A stretch of 64,000 bases of DNA from Turnera subulata (lineage: Eukaryota; Streptophyta; Magnoliopsida; Malpighiales; Passifloraceae). The notes beneath the pieces were generated by a model. It ran no database searches. It had not been told where the DNA came from and saw nothing but the letters and a program-made list of their open reading frames with translations. Below, piece by piece: positions 1-10,960 of this stretch; the first letter of the stretch is position 1, and each line of letters begins with the position of its first letter. The position numbers were made by a program, and so were the translations under genes. The DNA is taken from the NCBI GenBank assembly GCA_028386065.3, contig JAKUCV010007820.1:51113-115112 (forward strand), read 5' to 3'.

Positions 1-1894
1 ATTTTGGAAAACAATGTTTCTCGGTATGTAATCAAAGTATGGCAGACATTCTTTCGTGATTTCATTTAACCATGGTATCTCAACTGTTTCTTCCCCTTTT
101 GATATGTCATTGATATTATGAAGGGCCCTAAACTCGGCAGGTGGCAGTTTACAGTGTAAAATATCCACTGAATCACACAATTCAGGGTCTCTCACTTGCT
201 CTCCTTGGTTATTTTCAAAACAACCTTCTTCAGGAGCATCCTTGTAACATAGCATTGGAATTTCGGGCAAGATCGCACCATCCTCATGATTGGCATCAAC
301 TGCCCGATTTAAAGCATTGGCTGGTAAACAACTGTTTCCAACACTCCCCCCAAGAAAGCTGTAAGCAGCAGGTTTCTTCAATAAATTGCCTGTTAATTCC
401 ACATTGAATAACCCTTCATGTGATTCACAAGAGGAGTCGGTTGCCAATTCCAAGAAGCACTCACAAATATCTTTCAGCATTTTCTTGACAGAAAAGTTTG
501 GATCAAGGATTTTATATGAGCGGAGACATTTCTCCTCCATGGATTTCAGAAGTTCTTGTTGACTAGGCATATGAAAATCAGGTCTCCCAACTATAGAATT
601 GCAGATCAGCGAAAGTTTCACCTCTCCCATTGGAGAGGTAGCAATCTCCAAGTTAGCAGGAGATTCCCCTGGAACACCACAGGTGGCTCTTTTCCGACCT
701 GAAGGAACATGGGCATCATCAAATTTATCTCCTGGTAGGCGAGTAGCTGAAGAGTGAACACCATCTCGATTTCCCATTGATTGAATGTGGACTGATGAAT
801 CTTCATTAGCTGATGAGTCTGAAAAGAATGAGACATTACCAAAAGCACCAATTTCTACTCAAACAATCAACAAATTGATAGAAGAAAACAAATATGGCCA
901 ACAAAAAGGCCAAATAAGCTGCAAAGAGTAAAAGTGGTTTACCTGGAGGGAACACCAAAATAGGAAGATGATATTGTGGCAAGTCATCAGTTAATGGCAC
1001 ATCTTTGGGAACCGGGAAAGCAAGAGCACCGTTGGCGCTTTCTCTGGGTGCTACCTCCCTCTGAGCAACCTGAGGCACCAAAGGTTTCTGTCCTACGTTT
1101 GCATGCTGGTTTTGAGTTGAAGGCGCATAAGGAGGTAAAGTCATGTCAATAATATGTGGCTCATGGGGATGAGTAGGTGGTACAGCCTGCTTGCCCATGT
1201 TAGTAGCAACATCATGAGGCAAACTAACCAAAGACTCTGACCTCCTCATGCCTGGGAACCGCAGGGTATAATCGGTGCCAGCCAATTCTTCCGTTTCCTC
1301 CTTAGGCTTCACGAGTGGAACTTGAACCAACCCGGAGTTGCAAGTAAGTAAAGTAGAAGAAATCTGGCCTGCTAGGCCTCTGCGTAAGCGTTTTAATGGC
1401 CGCTCGGGTCCATCTTCCACAGTATTCCCATCCTAGCAGTTAAAACAGTCCAGGCATGTTAGTAGCTCCACGTAAAAGGGAGAATACATACAGACCACAT
1501 ATGAAGCAGCATGAATGAATGGTTACATTGGCACCCTCCACTGCTCCTGCCCCGGACCTTGAACCGGAATGAATGGTTAAATTGGCACCCTCCGTCCCGG
1601 ACCCCTGATAGACGGTGAAACGAAGACGGTCAGAAGGGGAAAAGAGAAAAGAAACAAAATGGAAGAGAAATGACAAATTAAAAGTTATGTGGGTAAGGAA
1701 CAGCACTGCACCCCGTCATCCCGGGCGTCAAATATGGCATTGACAAGAACTCTATACTCTTCATCTTCAATAAGTTCCCAATTTTTATCATACACCTGTA
1801 GCAAACTTTTTAAAACCGGTTTTACCGTAGGTTCGGGAATTCCAATAGCCTTCATTGCCTTATAGGCTTTGATGATCCTGGGATTTGGCGGCAT
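1..1894 (-). CDS. SUVR2: SUVR2/SUVR4-like histone-lysine N-methyltransferase, 5' part (3 exons, truncated by window edge)
   Basis: Coding exons on the minus strand are 1712-1894, 943-1432 and 1-818 (open at the edge), giving 497 codons. Exon 1 starts at the ATG at 1894 and encodes a WIYLD domain (about residues 5-59), recognisable from AYKAMKAIGIPE, VKPVLKSLL and YDKNWELIEDEEYRVLV. This domain is found at the N terminus of SUVR1/2/4 proteins, where it binds ubiquitin. Exon 2 holds a basic stretch (PLKRLRRG) and a low-complexity linker. Exon 3 ends in the conserved block just before pre-SET (EIPWLNEI, then FDYIPRNIVFQN). The pre-SET and SET domains would lie beyond position 1. Junctions are canonical: GGG|GTGCAG, TAG|GATGGG, CCAG|GTAAAC and CAG|ACTCAT, and the frame is kept throughout. 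In the family these nuclear proteins act in H3K9 methylation and transposon silencing; SUVR2 members are usually classed as catalytically inactive. SUVR2 versus SUVR4 cannot be settled without the SET domain. Confidence 0.88.
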
Positions 1895-2529
1895 GATCAA
1901 CAACCAGAGACCAAAAAAGTAACTGCAAGATGTTTTAGTTGCTGTTAATCAAACACCAAAAAAAACACCAAAAACAGAAAAAAGGGAGGGGAAAAAAAAA
2001 GAAAAGGAGCAGCTTTTACCTAGTTCATCGCAAAATCACCATACAGTGCATTAAATACATCACATTACAAACATGCAAGCAAATCTTGTTCTTTTATACT
2101 CTTCTTTTTAGAAAAAAAAAAAAGTAAAAATTGCTTTTTCCTCCTTTGCGTGGGTTTCCAAATTGAAATCACGCGAAGGAAAAAAAGCTAAAACTAAAAC
2201 AAACAGGCTGAGAATCTTCTAGGACAAATGAAAATCCATATCGCGAACAACATTAAACAGAAACAGAAGAAAAAGAAGGAAAAAAGTGAGACTTACGGGG
2301 TTGAGTGGAAGAGATAATGGGATTCTAATTGTTAAAGGAGTCTAGAGTGAGAGGGGAGAAGAGTTATGTATCAACAACAAAAAGAAATCGAGGAAATAAA
2401 TTCCTCTTTGACTTTTGGCGTCTCGGGAGGAAGTTAGTAACAGAAGTCAGAAATCAACTCAAAATTGACGTGGCGTTTGTTTCAGAAAGGAGAGATAGAG
2501 GGAAACAAGGGGGCAGAATAAAGATTATT
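1895..2529 (-). promoter_or_regulatory. SUVR 5' UTR and promoter region
   Basis: This is the stretch between the SUVR start codon and the LINE remnant. It is purine-rich on the plus strand with several A-runs (about 1958-2009 and 2112-2122). I see no convincing coding exon. The minus strand has an AT-rich TTAAATAATCTTTAT-like patch at about 2516-2532 that could serve as a TATA region, but the transcription start cannot be placed. The LINE begins within a few tens of bases of it, so the native promoter may be partly displaced. Confidence 0.35.
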
Positions 2530-4740
2530 TAAGAGGGCGCGTGAGAGGACCCACCAGCACTCCCGTCGCCGCGGCCATGGGCGTGCCACCGGAGGGCATG
2601 GAGTCCGACGTCGACAGCGACTCCAGCACTGACCGCCACCAGATCTCCACCAGCAGTCCCGTCCAAAGGAGACGATCTCGATCGCGAGACCGTGAAGCTG
2701 CTCCCCCAACCACCGGCGACCGACGGCAACCGTCTCCTCCTCCTCGGGCGACGTTGCAGCAGCCAGCCCCTTCTATAGTAGTATCCAGCCCCCCACCGCC
2801 ACCACCGCGCGGGCAGGCGAGGACACCGCCATCGCCATGCACGTTGAGGCCCGAACTCCACCGGCACACATGGTGGCGCCACCTCCTCCCTCTGAGACGG
2901 CAGCACCAGATTCCACCAGCACGCCCCCACCACCCCCTTTGGCCGACCAAACTCCCGGAATTGTGGATACCGACGTTCTCATGGAGGCCGAACGCCCCTC
3001 TTATCGAGACTCACTCTTTGTCGGGGAAATCCTCTATACCAAGCGGATCCTTGGGAAGTTGAAGGCGAAACCGAATTTGAGGATGGCGATTTGTTTGTTT
3101 CTCATACAAACGGAGTGGCCAATCTCGAATTATCAGATCCATTCAAAGCTCGTCTGGATAAGCCATGGGAAAATGCTGTGATAGTTAAATTGTTCGGACA
3201 CTCTATTAGTTTCAAAGCGTTGCATAATAATTTGCAGACTCTTTGGAAACCAACTGGACCGTTCAAGATCATAGACCTTGAAAATAACTTCTATGTGGTG
3301 CGGTTCTGGGAAGGAAAGGACTACATTCACGCCTTGACCGACGGACCCTGGCTCATATACCGCAGTGTGCTTAGTGTCCAACCCTGGACGCCCAACTTCC
3401 GTGCGTCCACCGGCAAGATTGATTCGATAGTGACGTGGATCCAATTTCCCGACTTCCCCACCAACCGCTACCACTCCAGGATTCTCCGACAACTCGGGAA
3501 CATGGTGGGGAGAACAATCAGACTCGAAGGTAACTCCTCTAATCCCAGTAGAGCAAAATTTGCTAGAATAGCTGTATGTATTGATTTGACAAAGCCATTG
3601 CCGGGTACAGTACACCTTGAAGGAGAACCCTTAAAGGTAAGCTATAAAGGCTTGCCCGATATCTGTTATGTGTGCGGGAAACTTGATCATAATATGTTAG
3701 TTTGCCCGGATACTCCGCATTCACAGAATGAGGCAACAACGCCACCATCTGCAGTTGCGATGGCAGCTGGGAGGCCTGTTGCCACGCCCGACGACGGATG
3801 GGGCGAATGGATGAATGCGCCACGATTCTCGAGGAGTCCACCCCGACGTCAATTCACTAGCATTCAGGTTCCCCCATTGCCCCACAACCCTGGTCGTCCA
3901 TCCAACCGATTTCATCTTCTGAGTAATGCTCGGCCCGATAATCGTGAGACGGCCATCCTCCCCAGCCCTGTTGCACCTCCATTACATAATGTCCTGCCAA
4001 TGATGTCTCCAGTTCTGGATCCTCCCCCGCCACCACCACATTCCATTGAGAACCAACCCCCTCCTGAACAACCCCCTGCCTTACCTACACTTCAAGACTC
4101 CCTCGGGGAGGGGTCTATTAAGAAACCCAAAAGCAAACTTCACAATCGACTCCAGAACAATCCACGAAAAAATCTCAACCAGTGAAAATTCCCAAACTCA
4201 CAAAGGAAAATCCCACAAGACAAACCCTTAGAGATGTTTTCAATGCCCAACCCCACTCGTCTATTCTTGATATTTCCCTGACTCACGTTGGACCTTCTCC
4301 ATCTCTAGCTACTACCTCAGCCACTTACCCTGTCGTCTCCTCGAATTTCAACCAACCCGCCCCCCTCCTCCGACCTCATAAATCCCAAAACCACACAGCT
4401 ATGGTCTTGGGAGAAGAGTGCCACCGCATGATTTTCTCTCCTGGTGCGTCCAGCTCCAGCATGGACGTGGATCGGCGGACGGCTCCTCCCCAACCTCATT
4501 GACCGATCTACTCCCTTGGACTTGGATGTTATCCGTATCAGTTACATCTCAGCCAGTTTCATGAGCCTGTTTCAGTTTTTTATATGTTTGGGATTTTGAT
4601 CCCTTGTCATGTATTGTACTATTACCTTTATCATGTTTCTTGTATAAGATAGAAGTCGACTTGAGCTAACGACTTCTAATCATGTATTGAGCTCACGTAT
4701 ATTTCTTAATATACTTCCCGGTTCCGACCAAAAAGAAAAA
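2530..4740 (+). mobile_element. LINE (L1-type) remnant: ORF1 plus 3' UTR, ORF2 missing
   Basis: A GC-rich 5' leader is followed by an ORF1 with a DUF4283-type region and a zinc knuckle, then about 240 bp of non-coding sequence ending in an A-rich tail (CCGACCAAAAAGAAAAA, near 4724-4740). That order fits a plant L1-type LINE. There is no endonuclease or reverse transcriptase ORF2 between ORF1 and the tail, so the copy is internally deleted. The 5' boundary is approximate and I could not find a target-site duplication. It lies immediately upstream of the SUVR gene, in the opposite orientation. Confidence 0.72.
2541..4502 (+). pseudogene. LINE ORF1 (DUF4283 and CCHC zinc knuckle), frameshifted
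   Basis: This is the nucleic-acid-binding ORF1 protein of the LINE. The longest intact frame is 3061-4185. It has the DUF4283-like core (KPWENAVIVKLFG, then DLENNFYVVRFW) and a C-terminal knuckle CYVCGKLDHNMLVC (CX2CX4HX4C, near 3663-3705), followed by a proline-rich tail. The N-terminal Pro/Ser/Arg-rich part is spread over other frames: 2541 to about 2830, about 2837-3030, and a short return near 3030-3060. The C-terminal end (KIPKLTKENPTRQ, near 4182-4502) is in a third frame. At least three frameshifts are therefore needed, so it is a pseudogene. Strong proline and arginine runs in the GC-rich 5' end give long antisense frames that are not genes. Confidence 0.75.
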
Positions 4741-5024
4741 GTCATAACTTTTCTCCTCCATCGTTATCAATCTTATTTGTTAACCAAAAATTTCCTTTAT
4801 CTCAAATAATAGTTTGGGAGATGAAAAGAAACCTGGGATGAATGGATTTTTTTATGGGAAGGGATGAATAAATTTAGGAAGGAAAATATTTTGTCGTCGC
4901 CCAACATGTTTGTTCTTCCCAAATCCGGATATGTTTTAATTTAAAATAAATTGATGATTAATTCGGATATGTTTGTAAATTCGTCTTTACATATTTAATT
5001 TTTTTTATACATATTAAAAGAGAA
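4741..5024. other. Intergenic, no gene seen
   Basis: AT-rich flank downstream of the LINE tail. I see no coding potential or clear repeat structure. Confidence 0.5.
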
Positions 5025-5196
5025 TAAATCCCAAAATCCTCTTTTTTTTTTTTGCTAAATGTCCAAAATCTTTTAAAGGCTGCTTATTAGTGACTTCCAA
5101 AAGGGAATAAGTCCAAAAATCTTTTTAAGGCTGCTTTTATTAGTTACTTCCAAAAGGGAATAAACCCCAAATTCTTTTTAAGGCTGCTTATCTTAC
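5025..5196. repeat. Three-copy tandem repeat, period about 54 bp
   Basis: Three diverged units share CCAAAATCTTTTTAAGGCTGC followed by TTAGTKACTTCCAAAAGGGA. They start near 5059, 5113 and 5166; the first has a T-run ahead of it and the third is truncated. It directly abuts a possible minus-strand splice donor at 5196. Confidence 0.7.
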
Positions 5197-5284
5197 CTCC
5201 GCTGCAGCACTTAAAAATTTGTACCAAGTAGTGGTCACCAACTCCAAAATCATCAATACCTCCACCTATGGACTTGATGGGCAT
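5197..5284 (-). other. Possible short exon or gene fragment, unrecognised
   Basis: An open minus-strand stretch of about 29 codons begins at an ATG (5284) with MPIKSIGGGIDDFG and ends in a good donor context, GGAG|GTAAGA. It ends with HYLVQIFKCCSGG. I do not recognise the protein. The hAT-like element is inserted 17 bp past its ATG, so an upstream part of the same gene could have been separated from it. It may equally be chance. Confidence 0.25.
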
Positions 5285-5300
5285 TTTGCTTGATGGTATG

Positions 5301-5308
5301 GAATGAAG
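5301..5308. repeat. hAT-like target-site duplication, left copy
   Basis: GAATGAAG, repeated exactly at 6336-6343 on the far side of the element. Confidence 0.85.
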
Positions 5309-6335
5309 TAGGGAAGAGCAAATTTACCGAGCCGAATCAACCGAGCCAATACGGACCGAAAACCAACGGTATCGGCTCGAAATATTAAAGATTTTAGAAC
5401 CACCCTCTCCATTTATACCGTACCATTACATCCCATGAAACTGATCGGTTGGGTAAGGCCTGTACCGTCGGTTTTCGGCACAGGCCGATACCGACAAAGC
5501 CCAACACAACCTATCTTAAATCACCCAACCCAACCCAGCAAGCCCACAAAATTATTAAACCCAACCCTAAAATTACTAACCCTAATTAGCATCTCTCTCA
5601 CACAACATTCATTCACACGACGCAGCCCTCTCTTTTTTGCTCTCTTCTTCCCTATGTAGCAGGCAGCAGCCCCCCTCTGATCCTCTCATGTCGAACCAAC
5701 CCCATTCATCCCTTGCTCATCATCTTCTTTATGCCTCTATTTTGTCTTCTCTCTCCGTTCAAGCGCTCCACGTACCCCTTGTTCCGCCACCTTGTCTCTT
5801 CCCTTAGCCCCTTCTTGTGTTTTCTTCCTCATCTTCTTCAATGGTTCATCCTTGGATTGTGGTTATTGCAGTGAACAAGAGCCATGGTAGATTGTTAGGT
5901 TTGATTTTTTTTGGTTTATCTGGTGTGTTTTAGATGGTTGATTTTTGTTCTTTTTGGATTAAACGAAAATGATTTTGGGTGGGTTGTGATGAGGTTTGAA
6001 ACATATTGGGTGAAAGACTAATTGGTAACAACAAATCGTTGAAAATAATTGATTTGTATGAGGAGATACTTGTTGTGTGATAAATCAACTTCTCCCCTTC
6101 ATTTTTTCAATTTTTTCAGAATTCTTCCTTTGTTTTTTTTGGTGGAAAAAGGCGATTGGGTATGCAGCTGTAGTATTCGGTCGGTAAACACTCCGACCGT
6201 ACCGACATCGGTATCACACCGAACGGTATCAAGCAGAAATTGGCACGGCATCAGTCGGAATAAAAGGGCATCGGAAAAATCATACCGAACCCTTATCGCA
6301 TGGTATGTGCCATACCGACCGATTGCTCTGCCCTA
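5309..6335. mobile_element. Non-autonomous hAT-like DNA transposon (1027 bp)
   Basis: The ends are imperfect terminal inverted repeats: TAGGGAAGAGCAAATTTACC on the left, and on the right the reverse complement TAGGGCAGAGCAATCGGTCG. The element is flanked by an exact 8-bp duplication GAATGAAG (5301-5308 and 6336-6343), the size typical of hAT transposition. Both subterminal regions are dense in ACCGA/TCGGT and CGGTATCGG-type motifs, which are probable transposase-binding repeats. No transposase is encoded. The centre (about 5500-6150) is unlike the ends; it has a pyrimidine-rich, leader-like stretch and T-rich, intron-like sequence, so it may be captured host sequence. Confidence 0.85.
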
Positions 6336-6343
6336 GAATGAAG
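6336..6343. repeat. hAT-like target-site duplication, right copy
   Basis: GAATGAAG, identical to 5301-5308. Confidence 0.85.
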
Positions 6344-7389
6344 GAATGTTTTCATGTTAAAAAAGAGAAGAGAGAACGCATAATATAACCGTTAAATAAA
6401 ATCACATCAATCTTCCACGAGACCAAAAGGTAAAGCTTGATGAAGGGACTGATGCAAAACTTCACAAGCAATTCAACGTCATAAGTCAATAACAATCGTC
6501 CCAAACATTATGAGGCCCTTGAGCAAATCGTCATTTAGCCATTAACAGCGGAACCGCCATGAATAAAGGCGATGGCTGCCATGGATAAAGGTCCGGGCCA
6601 AGAATGCCCGTGTACCCAAACGGCGCAGCTTTACTAAGAAGCTTCTCCCCTACAGCAAGAGCCATCCCATTTTCCAAAGGCAACCCACCACATGCGGAAA
6701 AACCACCAACCCATATCGGGCAAGTGAACTCTTTTTTGCAATCACATAGATGGCCACTTATTTTTTTCTGATACTAACATAGATGGCCACTTAACAAGAC
6801 AGCCCACATCTTGAATATGAGCATGCAAGAGAAGGTAGAGATTGATGCTTACCAACGGCAAAGAATGACACCATACAAAGGAAAACCATATTAACTCGAG
6901 AATCAAAAGGAGGAGATTAAAATTTGGAAAGAAAGATGATGCTTGAAGAGAGAAAGTAGATCTGGAGTTTAAGAATTGAAAGTTGAAGGGAGGAGAGGCT
7001 TTCTCGCTCCCATGACGGCTCTTTTGACAAGCCATTCTCCTTTCCACATTTACTTACAATCTGCAAAGCAAGGTGAATCAGATATGTTTTCAGCTGAGCT
7101 GGAATGGTTATCTTCTATTAGCAGGCTCTAACATAAGAATTTTCATGAATTACAAAAATCTTTGATAATAGGAAAACCTTTGTTGCTAGAGAGTAGAGAC
7201 TTCTAAAGAATATAGAAAAAAAAAAAAATCTTCTACAGCCCTCTGCTCAGAACTCCCACGCAGCCCGCCAGTTTTAAATAGGGCACACGAAAGATCAAGC
7301 ACATGTTAGCGAGGTAAGTAATATTACAAGATGAAAGCTTATGCAGGATGAAATAACTTCAAACCTTTAATAAGTATATATTCTTAATA
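6344..7389. other. Intergenic between the hAT-like element and THO7
   Basis: Apart from the possible exon at 6531-6735, I see no gene. A short duplicated phrase, CATAGATGGCCACTTA, occurs at about 6745 and 6779. The segment near 7060-7380 is AT-rich and would include the THO7 3' UTR on the minus strand. Confidence 0.4.
6531..6735 (-). other. Possible terminal exon, unrecognised protein
   Basis: The minus strand reads open into a TGA at 6531-6533 through a well-composed peptide that includes GGLPLENGMALAVGEKLLS, FGYTGILGPDLYPW and ends PLLMAK. Going upstream, the frame stays open to a TAG near 6790. There is an AG acceptor candidate close to 6731. A second open stretch starting MACQKSRHGSEKASP lies upstream (about 6742-7034) in another frame and could be a first exon. 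I cannot name the family, and the exon structure is a guess. Confidence 0.3.
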
Positions 7390-9130
7390 TTAATCAACAA
7401 TCATTGCTTCCTGGCCTCCACTAGGATCCTCTACGCCATTTTTCTGCTCTTCAGTAGCCATTCTTATCTCCTCAATCAAAGTCTTCTCATCTTCTTCTAT
7501 GGTATTTTGCAGCTCATCCACCTAGCCAGACGGTGAAGAATACAAGATGAGAAAACACACAATTACGCATACTAAGAGAGACAAAGATGCTAATTCTACA
7601 TATTCATCACATTGGCAATCTGAAAGTAACAAAAGAATGGTCAGCATGCTATTGCTTCATTATCAGGTCAGCAAAACAGGGAAAACATATTGTAAATTGT
7701 AAATGAAAATCGTTGTAATTTCTCATCAGTCAGTCCTCTGCCACAAGCTATGAATCAATCACATTACATTGATACTCGCCCACAACAACATGATTGAAGA
7801 CGATTACAGTGGGAAGGTACAGAAATGTGTGATCATAAACACACACTGCCCACAACAGATAGCATCGGCAGAACACTATGTTCCCTAGTAAGTTTCCATT
7901 CTTCCCAACAAAACAAGATAAAAGACTACACTTAACCTTTTACAGTTCAACTATTCTTCTAAGTGCAATATAAGACATGAGAGGCATCTCCAAAAGCTGG
8001 AAACAACATGTATGCTTCCCGGCTAGGTCCACGGTTCAATGACAAAATATTACTACAAGCAAACAAGAAGTCCTAGCCCTAGGTTCAATAGTTGAACTTT
8101 TCAGTAGTCACAAAGACAAATATTTTTGAAACTTGAATCAAATCTTATAGCTAAAGCTTACAAGGACTCAAGAAACTGGAATATACAAACTACATACCAA
8201 TAAATCTCTGGTAAAGCAAGCTATGCAAAAAACTTCTGTTAGTCTTAATACACAACCGATTAGGAGCAAACTTGTGGATCATAGCTAAGAGATAGCAACA
8301 ATTAGAGTAAGGAAATAACAGCAAACCCTACAGCAAAGGATCCTCAACATTCCCTAAGAAGGTTTCAGGAGAAGCATAGCCTGAATCATTCGAAGGAATC
8401 TAGCCATGATCTCCAATATCTCAACGTAAAAGAATAACTGACAAAAAATTTTGCAAAAGCCAAGAGAAAATGTAATTAATTGATGCAGAATTTTGCAAAA
8501 GGCGCCACATACCACATGCAACAGCAGAGCGAACTGTTTCTTTCTGAGCTCCAGCAACCTCGAGCCGGCGGTGTTCTCGGCCTCAAGCCCGGCAATCTCT
8601 TTCTCGAGCTCGGCAATGAGCTTCTCCGTCTCCGACCTCGGCGGCTGCGCGGCAATCAGCTTCCTGATAGTCTCGCACTCCTCCTTGTGCTGCCGCTCAA
8701 TCTTGCTTTCCTCCAGTTGCCTCTTCAAATCCTCGATGTCGTCCACCGCCTGCGAGATCTGCCGATTGATCTCCTCCTGCAACTCGTTGAAGTTCTCCTT
8801 CTCCCTCAGGTTCGCGTCGATGACAGCCTTGCTCTTCAGCAGGGGGATCTCGAACGTCGACAGCTCCTGCAGGAACGCCCTAGACAGCCTCGCGCACTCT
8901 CCGTAGTTGCCGCCGTCGCCTCCTCCGCTTCCGGCTTCGTCTTCCTTCTCGATTTCCGCCACGAAAGAGGCGAACTTCTTCTGGAGCTTCTTGAGCGGAG
9001 GCTCGCCGCGGGTGGTGGTCGTGCGGGTGAGGAGCCTGTGCTTGATGATGACGTCGTCGTCGAGCGGGCCGAACGCATAGTTCGCCGCCACCGTATCCCC
9101 TCTCCCCGAGGCTCTCTTGACTCTCAGCAT
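7390..9130 (-). CDS. THO7: THO complex subunit 7 (two exons, complete)
   Basis: Exon 1 is 8513-9130 and exon 2 is 7390-7521, separated by a 991-bp intron (donor GTG|GTATGT, acceptor CTAG|GTGGAT, phase 0). The product is 249 residues. Exon 1 begins [12 protein letters not shown] and contains the family-conserved N terminus ([20 protein letters not shown], near residues 18-37), then [13 protein letters not shown] and [19 protein letters not shown], all predicted coiled coil. Exon 2 continues [15 protein letters not shown] and ends in the acidic tail AMIVD. THO7 is a coiled-coil subunit of the nuclear THO/TREX complex, which couples transcription elongation to mRNA export and, in plants, supports trans-acting siRNA production. 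The first exon is much more GC-rich than the flanks. The long plus-strand frame over it is an antisense shadow. All parts look intact, so this is probably a working gene. Confidence 0.93.
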
Positions 9131-9340
9131 CGGGAAGATGGCCTAGCGCTCTACCAAACTACAATCGACCAAAACCCTAACCCTAAGCAAAGTAACAGAA
9201 ACAGAGCCAAGAAAAAACTTGAGTTTCTGCTTATTTACCTGTAGGTTGTGGAACCTCGCCGGCGGTAAATGGCCAAGATGGCGTTACTGGTCGGCTGTTT
9301 TGTGGGCTTAAAAGGTTTCGGGCTTTTGGGTTTACTAGTT
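9131..9340 (-). promoter_or_regulatory. THO7 5' UTR and promoter with telo-box
   Basis: Just upstream of the ATG lies ACCCTAACCCTAAG on the plus strand (9174-9187), a double telo-box-like motif common near the start of plant housekeeping genes. Further out are GGGCTT and GCCCAAAAGCCC-type words near 9305-9330 that resemble site II elements. No clear TATA box is seen. The exact transcription start is not determinable. Confidence 0.45.
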
Positions 9341-10085
9341 TTTGTGCATGTGCATATAATAATATGAATATTTTAGAATAATTACTATTAATATCAAAAT
9401 TAATATAAAATTATACAAGGAAATAATGAATTAATTCACTTATGAATAAATTGAATAAGAAGAAATATTGAAATACTGACTATTAATTCTAAAATTTAAT
9501 TTTTTATTTATCATAATTAAAATAAACTTTTTTATGTTTTTATCATTTATAATTTAGTTCTTAGTGGTATATATGGTTTGAATTATAATATTAATAAAAT
9601 TTTTTATCGCTTCACCCTTTTTATTAATTTTAAATTTTTTAACATTTATTTTCTATAATAAATTTCTTATTCACATATGCTAATAATATTTTTCCTTTTG
9701 TACAAAATTTTTATTTTTTTTATAGACCTAATTTTTTTAAAAGGTTAATTTTTATTATGTATTCATTTATATATGTAAATTAAATTTAATTTAATATATA
9801 TTAATTAATCAAATATCTTTTACGAGTAAATTTACATTTACTTATAATTATTTTTCGTACAATGTTGTCTTCTTTACTTTAGTGATAATTTAATTATAAT
9901 ATTTACTTTTTATAAGTCAAAATTTCTTCACCTTCTCATAAAATTTATATTAACACTCTCTTTTCTATTGCTTCATTTTTTAACTTAACTTTCTATTTAT
10001 TTATTTTTAAAACTTATATATTTATTATTTTAATAGTTATTATAGTATAATAATTAATTAATAACTTTATAAGTTTATTATATGA
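9341..10085. other. AT-rich intergenic spacer
   Basis: Very AT-rich, with no open frame, RNA gene or repeat boundary that I can support. Confidence 0.6.
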
Positions 10086-10113
10086 GGTAATGGACGCCCA
10101 AAAAGGCTAAAAA

Positions 10114-10143
<30 letters not shown>
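10114..10143. repeat. Poly(G) tract of 30
   Basis: Thirty consecutive G at the position where the related LTR (30071-30082) has a short C-run on the sense strand (CACCCCCCTC). It is therefore an expanded homopolymer inside the LTR end, or an assembly artefact. Confidence 0.8.
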
Positions 10144-10145
<2 letters not shown>

Positions 10146-10960
10146 GGTGTGGGGTTTTAAGGTTGAATTAGCTTCTAAAACTATTTGGAAGAAAATTCGT
10201 GTAGGAGACAGTTACCCAAATTCTGGGTTTACTAAGAACAAAATCAAGGTTGAAAGTAAGAGATGAGAGCAATCACACACAACTACAAACACACCAATTT
10301 AGAGTGGTTCTCGTTAAATTCTATGGGTACATCCACTACTTAAGGCTCCCCCTTGAGATTTTTCAAATCCACTATTTGACTTCTTCCAAGGTGAAGTCCA
10401 ACATCTTACAACTAAGCTTTTTCAAAAGATCAAGCTCAAACCTTTACAAGATTTTTCCCAAAGCTCACTCTCTAACCTAGGCTTTTATAGAGGCTGAACC
10501 TAAACCTATACAAGAGTTTTACAAGGCTCACTTTCTAACCTATACCCAAAGCTTTTTCAAATGCTCAAGCTTCAAACCTATTCCCCTTAAGTAAAATTTT
10601 CCCAATCCTACTCAAGATATGATTACCAAATAACACAAAGAGTGACTCACTCTTTTTTTACAATGTCAAGCTCAAATATCTCTCAAGGTTAAAGTGCACT
10701 TAAGCAAGTCTATATCTCACTTATAATCAATTGCTCTACCTCTTAAATGAGGTTAAAAAGTCTATATATAAGCCTAAGAGACAAGTAGATACTTGATGAC
10801 TAAGAAAAGTGTAGAGATAGGTTTCTGTTTTGAAATTCGGGTACGAGGCTGTTACCCAAATTGGCTGCTGGAATTTTTGAATTTGAAACCAAAAATTCCA
10901 CCAAATGATTTTGTGGCTTCACACCACTTCTCTTGACTTGTCTTCTTGTGATAATAGTCC

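Noticed and set aside
2482..2982. Several minus-strand frames rich in Gly/Trp/Arg
   Set aside because: Antisense to the GC-rich LINE ORF1 start; no family features.
8480..9244. Long plus-strand open frames opposite THO7 exon 1
   Set aside because: They are antisense shadows of a GC-rich exon whose minus-strand product is clearly THO7.
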